NCBI RefSeq assembly: GCF_008123965.1
Contig: NZ_VSTH01000045.1
Span: 27,047-91,046 of the forward strand
Source: Bradyrhizobium hipponense
GTDB lineage: Bacteria; Pseudomonadota; Alphaproteobacteria; Rhizobiales; Xanthobacteraceae
Reading direction: 5' to 3'
DNA: 64,000 nucleotides
Shown here one piece after another: positions 57,537 through 64,000 of the stretch. Both the position numbers and the translations under genes were made by a program. The notes beneath the pieces are model-generated. The model worked only from the letters and a program-made list of their open reading frames with translations, was not told the DNA's origin and did no database searches. Position 1 is the first letter of the stretch; the number at the start of each line of letters is the position of its first letter.

Positions 57537-59864
57537 CTACGCGCCGGTCATCTGCCTTTCCTCGTCCGTCCATTCTACCTCGGCCGGTATCATGTCCGGC
57601 TGAAGGGGCGCGTCGTCCCACGCGTCACGGTTCAGTGCGCGCAGCAATGCCGTCACCAGCGCGGGCTTGCGTAGCGGCTTTGCCAGGAAGTCCGACATGC
57701 CGGCCTCGCGGCAGATCCTGACGTCTTCCGGGAAGGCATTGGCGGTCAGTGCGACGATCGGTAACTCCGCGAAGCGCGTGCCTTTCGCGCGGATTGCCCG
57801 GGTCGCGGCAAGGCCATCCATGTCGGGCATGCGCACGTCCATCAGCACGACGTCGTAGTCGCCCTCGGAGGCCGCCTCGACCGCCTCGACGCCGTCGCTC
57901 ACGACGCGCAGCTCGACCTCGAAGGCCCCTAACATCTTGCTCACGACCATGCGGTTGACGGCATCGTCCTCCGCGACCAGCACCTTCAGCGGCCGGTCAA
58001 GCGCGGCGATGCGGGCCTTGAGATCGTCGGCTTCGTCGCGGTCTGTAGTCTGGTCGGATGCCTGCGCCTGGCTCCAGGGCAGCACCAGCGTGAAGCGGAA
58101 GGTCGAGCCCTCGCCCGGCGTCGAGGTGACGCCGATGGTGCCGCCCATCTGCTCGATGATGCGCCGCGAGATCGCGAGGCCAAGCCCGGTACCGCCGAAA
58201 CGGCGGCTGATCGAGGCATCGGCCTGGGCGAAGTCAGAGAAGAGCTGCCCGACCTTCTCGGGTGCGATGCCGATACCGCTGTCGCTCACGCTCCATTCAA
58301 CGGTCGCAAGCAGATCGCGGCGCGCCTGGCAGGTCGCCGAGATCGTCACCTCGCCGGCATCGGTAAATTTCACCGCATTGGACGCGAGGTTGAGCAGCAC
58401 CTGGCGGATACGCGCAACGTCGCCGCGCAGCGTCGGCGGCAGGTTCGGGTCGAGTTCGATCTTAACCTCGAGCCCCTTGCTCCTGGCGCCTGCGCGCACC
58501 ACGGCCGCGACCGTCTCGACCAGCGCGTGCGGCGCGAAGTCGATCACCTCGAACTGGAAACGTCCGGCTTCGAGCTTGGAGAGATCGAGAATGTCGTTGA
58601 GGATGCGCTGAAGATTGTCGCCGGATTCGCGGATCGTGGTGACGGCCTCGTGCTGCTCCGGATCGAGCTTGGTCTCAAGCAGCATGCTGGCAAGCCCGAG
58701 CACGCCGTTCATGGGGGTGCGGATCTCGTGGCTCATCACAGCCAGGAAGTCGGACTTGGCCCGGCTCTCGGCCTCAGCCTTTTCTGCGCGCCAGCGCTCG
58801 GTCACGTCGCGCCCGAAGCCGCGATAGCCGAGGAATTGGCCGTCGCGGTCGTGGGCCGGCTTGCCCGTCAGCGACCACAGCCGCGCCTCGCCGCCGGCGA
58901 CGACCTTGATACTCATCTCGTGCAGCGGTTCGGCATGCTCCATCAGGCCGACGATGTTGTAGGCCGCCGTCTTGTCCTCGGGGCAGAGCATGTCGAGCAC
59001 GTCGGCGAAATGAGATCCCTTCAGGAGCGGAAGCGGCAGCTGCGCGACCGCGGCGAAGCGCTCGGGCACGTCGACCAGATGCCCCTCGGCGTCGGTCTGC
59101 CATAGCCAGTCGCTGGCATTCTCCTGGAAATCCTTCAGCAACAGCGAGATGATCTCGGTCTGCCGTTCGAGCTCGAGCTGGGCCTTGAGATTGCCGACGA
59201 ACAGATTGCCTTGGGAGACGATGTTGCCCGCCATGAAGAACGCGAACAGCAGCAGGAACACCGAGGTCATCAGGTACGGCCCGGCGCCGCACAGCAGCAG
59301 CGCGCCGGCGCAGGCAACCGTCATGGTGGCGAGATAGACGAGACCGGCGCGCGGGAAGGTCGACAGCGTGAAGGCGCCGCCGGACATCATGCCGACCATC
59401 AGGCAGGCCAGAATGAGCTGGCTGGTCGGCTCGATGCGGCTGAACAGTGCCAGCGGCAGGGTGCCCCAGATCGCCGCGAGGAAAAATGCCTGCCGCATCA
59501 TCTGCCGCGCGGCGCGCACTGTTGCTTCCTGGGGCGGATTTTGGTGGGAACGTCGCCAGGCGCGAACGGCGAGCGAAGCCGTGGTGGCGAGCGTCAGGCC
59601 CCAGATCGCGAGGAAGTCGTTCCAGCCCCTGCCCCAGAACAGGATCAGCACGATGGCGACATTGAGCATGGTGACGGCCATCGTCACCGGGATCAGCCGC
59701 GTCACAGCGTCGATCTGCTTGGCGCGGATCCGGCGCACCTCGCGCTCACTGAGATCGGCGGTCAGGCCGTCCTCGATCTCGAAGCCGCCGAGCCAATACA
59801 GGAACGCGCCGATCAGGCCGTCACGCGGTTCATTTCGCTTTATGGATTTGTCCGGCCATCCCAT
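57537..59864 (-). CDS. Hybrid sensor histidine kinase / response regulator
   Basis: 775 residues. N-terminal membrane segment (about six helices, residues 50-220), PAS domain (about 255-360), HisKA with [19 protein letters not shown] (phospho-His), HATPase with [15 protein letters not shown] and GTGLGLAIS, then a C-terminal receiver with [12 protein letters not shown] (phospho-Asp). No Hpt domain, so it needs a separate phosphotransfer protein. Input signal and partner unknown. 11 bases separate it tail-to-tail from erpA. Confidence 0.94.
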   Translation of the reverse strand: MGWPDKSIKRNEPRDGLIGAFLYWLGGFEIEDGLTADLSEREVRRIRAKQIDAVTRLIPVTMAVTMLNVAIVLILFWGRGWNDFLAIWGLTLATTASLAVRAWRRSHQNPPQEATVRAARQMMRQAFFLAAIWGTLPLALFSRIEPTSQLILACLMVGMMSGGAFTLSTFPRAGLVYLATMTVACAGALLLCGAGPYLMTSVFLLLFAFFMAGNIVSQGNLFVGNLKAQLELERQTEIISLLLKDFQENASDWLWQTDAEGHLVDVPERFAAVAQLPLPLLKGSHFADVLDMLCPEDKTAAYNIVGLMEHAEPLHEMSIKVVAGGEARLWSLTGKPAHDRDGQFLGYRGFGRDVTERWRAEKAEAESRAKSDFLAVMSHEIRTPMNGVLGLASMLLETKLDPEQHEAVTTIRESGDNLQRILNDILDLSKLEAGRFQFEVIDFAPHALVETVAAVVRAGARSKGLEVKIELDPNLPPTLRGDVARIRQVLLNLASNAVKFTDAGEVTISATCQARRDLLATVEWSVSDSGIGIAPEKVGQLFSDFAQADASISRRFGGTGLGLAISRRIIEQMGGTIGVTSTPGEGSTFRFTLVLPWSQAQASDQTTDRDEADDLKARIAALDRPLKVLVAEDDAVNRMVVSKMLGAFEVELRVVSDGVEAVEAASEGDYDVVLMDVRMPDMDGLAATRAIRAKGTRFAELPIVALTANAFPEDVRICREAGMSDFLAKPLRKPALVTALLRALNRDAWDDAPLQPDMIPAEVEWTDEERQMTGA

Positions 59865-59996
59865 CCGAGGAACCTTTTCGGCATTAATGGCCCGCGGCCT
59901 GCTTAGGCCGGGTTAATTTTGTGGGAGATTTTGCGCCGTCCTTGACGGGCGCGTTTGCAGTTTGTTCTAACGGGGCCCCGCCTGGAGCTTCCCGCA

Positions 59997-60794
59997 ATGC
60001 CAATCAGAGTAGCCACCTGGAACGTGAACTCGGTCCGGCAGCGGATCGAGCATCTCCTCACTTGGCTCCGGGAGTGCCAGCCGGACATCGTCTGCCTCCA
60101 GGAGATCAAATGCGTCGATGAGGCCTTCCCACGGCTGGAGATCGAGGCCATGGGCTACAACGTCGTCACCCACGGCCAGAAGACCTTCAATGGCGTCGCC
60201 TTGCTGTCGAAACTGCCATTCGACGAGACCAAGTCGGGGCTTGCCGGCGATGACGAGGATGCGCATGCCCGCTTCCTCGAGGGCGTGGTGACGCTCAAGC
60301 GCGGCGTGCTGCGCATCGCCTGCCTCTACCTGCCCAACGGCAATCCGGTCGGGACCGAGAAATATCCCTACAAACTCAAATGGATGTCGAGGCTTCTTGA
60401 GTATTCGAAGGAGCGGCTTAAGGCCGAGGACCCGCTGATCCTCGCTGGCGACTTCAACGTCATCCCCGCCGCTCGCGACGTGCACAATCCTGCGGCCTGG
60501 ACCGGGGACGCCCTGTTCAAGGCCGAGACGCGGGAGAGCTTTCAGTCCCTGCTCGGCCTCGGCCTGACCGACGCGCTGCGGACGGTCACCGACGAGCCCG
60601 GACTCTACACCTTCTGGGACTATCAGGCCGGCGCTTGGCAGAAGAACCAGGGCCTGCGGATCGATCATCTGCTGATGTCGCCGCAGGCCAGCGACCGGCT
60701 CGCCAATGTCGGCATCGACAGCTATGTGCGCGGCTGGGAGAAGCCGTCGGACCACGTGCCGGTATGGGCGGATCTGGATTTGGAGGCGGCGTAG
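59997..60794 (+). CDS. xthA: Exodeoxyribonuclease III
   Basis: 265 residues from ATG 59997. Endo/exo/phosphatase fold: RVATWNVNSVRQR, VCLQEIKCVD, LAGDFNVIP and SDHVPVWADL. Apurinic/apyrimidinic endonuclease and 3' exonuclease for base-excision repair. Alone on the plus strand; no LexA box seen. Confidence 0.96.
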   Translation: MPIRVATWNVNSVRQRIEHLLTWLRECQPDIVCLQEIKCVDEAFPRLEIEAMGYNVVTHGQKTFNGVALLSKLPFDETKSGLAGDDEDAHARFLEGVVTLKRGVLRIACLYLPNGNPVGTEKYPYKLKWMSRLLEYSKERLKAEDPLILAGDFNVIPAARDVHNPAAWTGDALFKAETRESFQSLLGLGLTDALRTVTDEPGLYTFWDYQAGAWQKNQGLRIDHLLMSPQASDRLANVGIDSYVRGWEKPSDHVPVWADLDLEAA

Positions 60795-60810
60795 CGCCGC
60801 CTCTACAGGC

Positions 60811-61635
60811 TCACTCGTGGCGGCCTTGCACCCACTGTTCCAGCATTTGCAGGCACATGGCGCGGTCGTCGTCGGAGGCCTTGGCGAAAGCGCGGTTGTA
60901 GCTTTCCTTGATCCAGACTTCCTCGGCGCCGGCGCTGTCACGCGCCAGGGTCAGCCACATCAGGCCGCGCGCGGCCTGCCGCGGCAGGCGGTCGCCGTTG
61001 AACAGCATTTGGCCAAGCAGCGCCTGGGCCTCGTGCTGGCCCTTCTGCGCGGCCAGGCCGAGCCAGCGCGCGCCGTAGCGGAAGTCCTCGCGCGAGGCGT
61101 CCGGCGTCTTCAGGTAGAGCCGGGCGAGATCGTACTGAGCATCCGCATTGCCGAAATAGGACGCCGCGTAGGAGAACATCTCCCGCGCCCGGTCCGGATC
61201 CGACTTGACCTTCGAATTCGGGATTCCGCTGAGATAGTAGCGGCCGAGCGCGACGAAGGCGTTGGCCACGATCTGCGCCTGCGGCGCCGACGGGCTGTCC
61301 TCGGCATGCGCGTTCGCGATGCGGCTGAAATATTCGAATGCGCGCACATCGTCCTGGGCGACACCGTCGCCATTGGCATACATGCGGCCGAGCTTCCACT
61401 GCGCGATCGGATGACCGCCCTCGGCGGCATATTGCAGGGCGCTGAGCGAGATTTCCTGGCCGGCCACGGCCGGCGGCACATTGCGCACCTTGCCTGCGAC
61501 GCCGGGCAAGGTGGTGACCACCGGGATGGCCGCATCCTTCTGGTTGACGGGCGCACCGTCGAAGGCGAACGCGGGCGCGGCCAGCGCAGCAGCCCCCAAC
61601 ACAAACGCAACGATGGTACGCCTAGATGTCCGCAT
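60811..61635 (-). CDS. exoR: ExoR-like Sel1-repeat regulator
   Basis: 274 residues. Signal peptide 1-24 (ending PAFAF) then Sel1 repeats: YAAEGGHPIAQWKLGRMYANGDGV, YYLSGIPNSKVKSDPDRARE, DAQYDLARLYLKTP, RWLGLAAQKGQHEAQALLGQMLFNG in order. The layout and the GIPNSKVKSD block match ExoR of Sinorhizobium and Agrobacterium, a periplasmic inhibitor of the ExoS-ChvI sensor system that represses succinoglycan and motility switching. Its ATG (61635) lies inside the end of ilvD, 14 bases overlapping. Confidence 0.82.
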   Translation of the reverse strand: MRTSRRTIVAFVLGAAALAAPAFAFDGAPVNQKDAAIPVVTTLPGVAGKVRNVPPAVAGQEISLSALQYAAEGGHPIAQWKLGRMYANGDGVAQDDVRAFEYFSRIANAHAEDSPSAPQAQIVANAFVALGRYYLSGIPNSKVKSDPDRAREMFSYAASYFGNADAQYDLARLYLKTPDASREDFRYGARWLGLAAQKGQHEAQALLGQMLFNGDRLPRQAARGLMWLTLARDSAGAEEVWIKESYNRAFAKASDDDRAMCLQMLEQWVQGRHE

Positions 61636-63346
61636 AACACTGTTTCTCGTACGCGCCGCCGGGATGGGTTACCGCCCCATCGATCGCCGGCCCAACCTGC
61701 TGAGCATATTTCCACAGCGCGCCCGACGTATGGTTAGTCGCGCGAGCGCGCCATTTGGTCTTGCGCTGGGCGAGCTCGTCGTCGCTCAATTTTACGTCAA
61801 GGGTGCCGGCGACCGCGTCGATCTCGATGATGTCGCCATCCTGCAACAGTCCGATCGGCCCCCCGACAGCGGCCTCGGGCCCGACATGACCGATGCAGAA
61901 GCCGCGGGTGGCGCCGGAGAAGCGCCCGTCAGTGATAAGCGCGATCTTGCCTCCCATGCCCTGGCCGGTCAGCGCCGCGGTGGTCTGGAGCATTTCCCGC
62001 ATGCCGGGGCCGCCCTTGGGCCCCTCGTAGCGGATCACGATGACTTCGCCTTCGCGGTAAGTGCGGTTCTGGACGGCCTCGAAGGCATCCTCCTCCCGGT
62101 CGAAGCAACGCGCTGGACCGGTGAACCTCAGGTTGGACATTCCCGCGACTTTCACGATCGCACCTTCTGGCGCCAAATTGCCCTTCAGACCGACCACACC
62201 GCCAGTGACGGTGATGGGCTTGTCTGCCGGGTGCACCACGTCCTGGTGCGGATTCCATTTCACGCTCTTGAGGTTTTCGGCGATCGTTCGACCGGTGACG
62301 GTGAGGCAGTCACCGTGGAGAAATCCGTTGTCGAGCAGCGTCTTCATCAGAAGCGGTATGCCGCCAACTTCAAACATGTCTTTGGCGACATAACGACCAC
62401 CTGGCTTCAAATCGGCGACATACGGTGTCTTTTTGAAGATTTCGGCGACGTCAAATAAGTCGAATTTTATTCCGGCCTCATGCGCGATCGCCGGTAGGTG
62501 CAGCGCAGCATTGGTCGAGCCACCGGAGGCCGCAACCACGGCGGCCGCGTTCTCCAATGCCTTGCGGGTGACGATGTCGCGCGGCCGGATATTGGCGGCG
62601 ATCAGGTCCATCACCTTCTCGCCCGCGGTCATGCAGAACGCATCGCGGATTTCGTAAGGTGCGGGCGCGCCGGCCGAGTACGGCAGTGCGAGCCCGATCG
62701 CCTCGGACACGGTCGCCATAGTGTTGGCAGTAAACTGCGCGCCGCAGGCACCGGCCGATGGGCACGCCACCCGCTCGATCTCGTCGAGATCCTCGTCCGA
62801 CATGGCGCCGACCGAATGCTTGCCGACGGCCTCGAACATGTCCTGCACGGTGACCTGCTGCCCGCGGAAATTGCCGGGCAGGATCGAGCCGCCATAGATG
62901 AAGATCGAGGGCACGTTGAGGCGGACCATCGCCATCATCATGCCCGGCAGCGACTTGTCGCAGCCGGCAAGACCCACCAGCGCATCATAGGCGTGGCCGC
63001 GGATGGTCAACTCGACGGAGTCGGCGATACATTCGCGTGACGGCAGCGAGGAGCGCATGCCGTCATGGCCCATGGCGATGCCGTCAGTGACGGTGATGGT
63101 GCAGAATTCACGCGGGGTGCCGCCGGCCGACGCGACGCCCTTCTTCACCGCCTGCGCCTGGCGCATCAAAGCGATGTTGCAGGGGGCGGCCTCGTTCCAG
63201 CAGGAGGCTACGCCGACGAAGGGCTGGTGGATCTGCTCGCTTGTCAGACCCATGGCGTAGAGGTAGGAGCGATGGGGCGCGCGCGCAGGGCCTTCCGTCA
63301 CGTGACGGCTCGGCAGCCTCTGCTTGATGTTGCTCTTCGCGTCCAT
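61622..63346 (-). CDS. ilvD: Dihydroxy-acid dehydratase
   Basis: 574 residues. Fe-S ligand blocks AGCDKSLPG and CPSAGACGAQFTANTM, and GGTPREFCTITVTDG are conserved. Dehydrates dihydroxy-isovalerate and dihydroxy-methylvalerate, the third step of valine and isoleucine synthesis, and needs an iron-sulfur cluster. Its last 14 bases contain the exoR start. Upstream leader has an inverted structure at 63382-63425. Confidence 0.97.
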   Translation of the reverse strand: MDAKSNIKQRLPSRHVTEGPARAPHRSYLYAMGLTSEQIHQPFVGVASCWNEAAPCNIALMRQAQAVKKGVASAGGTPREFCTITVTDGIAMGHDGMRSSLPSRECIADSVELTIRGHAYDALVGLAGCDKSLPGMMMAMVRLNVPSIFIYGGSILPGNFRGQQVTVQDMFEAVGKHSVGAMSDEDLDEIERVACPSAGACGAQFTANTMATVSEAIGLALPYSAGAPAPYEIRDAFCMTAGEKVMDLIAANIRPRDIVTRKALENAAAVVAASGGSTNAALHLPAIAHEAGIKFDLFDVAEIFKKTPYVADLKPGGRYVAKDMFEVGGIPLLMKTLLDNGFLHGDCLTVTGRTIAENLKSVKWNPHQDVVHPADKPITVTGGVVGLKGNLAPEGAIVKVAGMSNLRFTGPARCFDREEDAFEAVQNRTYREGEVIVIRYEGPKGGPGMREMLQTTAALTGQGMGGKIALITDGRFSGATRGFCIGHVGPEAAVGGPIGLLQDGDIIEIDAVAGTLDVKLSDDELAQRKTKWRARATNHTSGALWKYAQQVGPAIDGAVTHPGGAYEKQCYADI

Positions 63347-64000
63347 CGCAAACCAGTTTCCCCAGCCAACCCTTTCAGACCCGAGAAATCAAACCCAAGA
63401 TTTGAATCGACCTTGGGATTTCTCGTCGCCTTTCAAGGAGCGCCGCTGCCGATAAAGCATTCGAATGATTTTATTCATGTTCGGGTGTGGCTAAATAGCG
63501 GCGCCGAGGCGAACAGCCTGCAATGAGGGTTAAATCCCGACTGACTGTTGCATTGACGGCACAATCGTGGCTCGAAGGACACGGTTGGCCTTACCATGAT
63601 ACCCTCTGTGGGGGGCCATCCACAACTTCAGATTTCGAGGCAGCCTCAGCGCGCCGTCTTTTGTTTCGAGGGCGGAGTGCACCGGAACTGAGTCGTCGCC
63701 GTTGACTTCGGTTGTAGTGGGCTTTCCCGGCATCCGCGCCCCGCCGCCTGCTCTCGTATCCTAGACCCGCCGCAACGCTCTTCAGCGTTGCAGCGGGACC
63801 CAGATGGGCAACACTATATGCACCGCCGAGATGGGCCCGGCTCTGCAGCGCACCGCTGAAGGAGCGCTGCACCTGCGTCCGGGGAGGAGTGAGGCGCGCT
63901 CTCTCCACATCATCATTGCGACCACAGCAAGAAATATCAGTCCCGTCATCCCCGCGCAGCGGCGAAGCCGCTGTCGCTGGATGCGGAATCCGAGGCAAAG
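63347..64000. other. Terminal gap with ilvD leader, hairpins and repeat sequence
   Basis: About 650 bases. Apart from the ilvD leader hairpin it holds the perfect stem GCAACGCT (63774-63781)/AGCGTTGC (63786-63793), a shorter CAGCGC/GCGCTG pair, and the stem CAGCGGC-GAA-GCCGCTG near 63958-63974, which looks like the edge of an intergenic repeat of the Bradyrhizobium type. Frames on both strands lack family resemblance. No RNA gene is clear. Confidence 0.5.
63382..63425 (-). promoter_or_regulatory. Leader hairpin upstream of ilvD
   Basis: CGAGAAAT at 63382-63389 pairs with ATTTCTCG (63418-63425), and CCCAAG (63394-63399) pairs with CTTGGG (63412-63417), separated by a four-base bulge on one side. 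The structure is about 35 bases before the ilvD ATG. No leader peptide with valine/leucine/isoleucine codons is obvious. Confidence 0.4.

Noticed and set aside
63591..63998. 135-codon minus-strand frame at the end of the window
   Set aside because: It overlaps hairpins and repeat-like sequence, has basic low-complexity composition, and lacks a ribosome site. Not supported as a gene.

Overview
The window looks like a chromosomal segment of a GC-rich alphaproteobacterium, most probably Bradyrhizobium or a close Bradyrhizobiaceae relative. The evidence is the protein sequences and gene order (argS-SPOR-nagZ-scpA-scpB-tatABC-serS-surE-pcm-nlpD-like, and yajC-secD-secF-Mth938-phytoene-synthase-like), the Omp25/31-type porins with AADLAARPYTKAP-like mature ends, LexA boxes of the alphaproteobacterial GTTC-N7-GTTC type, and several intergenic palindromic repeats of the kind common in that genus. 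I see no rRNA, tRNA, CRISPR array, insertion sequence or prophage. Almost everything is intact core genome with small accessory islands.

Layout. 1-1.4 kb: a partial secreted TonB-C-like protein, a periplasmic cyclophilin and coaD. 1.6-4 kb: a small secreted protein and the potassium transporter Kup. 4.2-8.3 kb: a tightly coupled operon (acyltransferase-3, DevC/FtsX-like permease, DevA-like ATPase, HSL-type esterase) that lacks the usual membrane-fusion gene. 8.3-17.4 kb: gyrA, ssb, two tandem porins with twin terminators, and uvrA; ssb and uvrA each carry a LexA box. 17.4-22.7 kb: an accessory stretch with a DUF433 antitoxin beside a broken DUF5615 toxin, a HAD phosphatase, a beta-propeller/SRPBCC pair, and a three-gene unit ATPase-higB-higA whose promoter region carries a LexA box. 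22.7-25.2 kb: a double-PPC-domain protein and an acyl-CoA synthetase. 25.4-30.7 kb: small stress/envelope-type genes (lipoprotein, two YjdJ-type acetyltransferases, SPW, DUF3597, DUF2189, lytic transglycosylase, DUF1127).

30.8-37.4 kb: trmFO, a kinase-like/AMP-binding-C fusion, a CAP protein, a class V aminotransferase, threonine ammonia-lyase. 36.5-40.9 kb: yajC-secD-secF followed by bacterial counterparts of the mitochondrial complex I assembly factors NDUFAF3 and NDUFAF6. 41-57 kb: a long, almost entirely minus-strand core cluster for tRNA charging, chromosome segregation (ScpAB), Tat export, cell-wall turnover (NagZ, SPOR, LysM/M23) and protein repair (Pcm, SurE). 57-63.3 kb: erpA, a hybrid sensor kinase, exonuclease III, an ExoR-like regulator overlapping ilvD. 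The last 650 bases hold only hairpins and repeat sequence.

The most interesting signal is the LexA-box-headed ATPase-higBA unit (21.2-22.7 kb). It suggests a DNA-damage-inducible toxin-antitoxin module with an attached ABC/RecF-like ATPase. HigBA is known to be SOS-controlled in Caulobacter, but the linked ATPase is not something I recognise from a described system.
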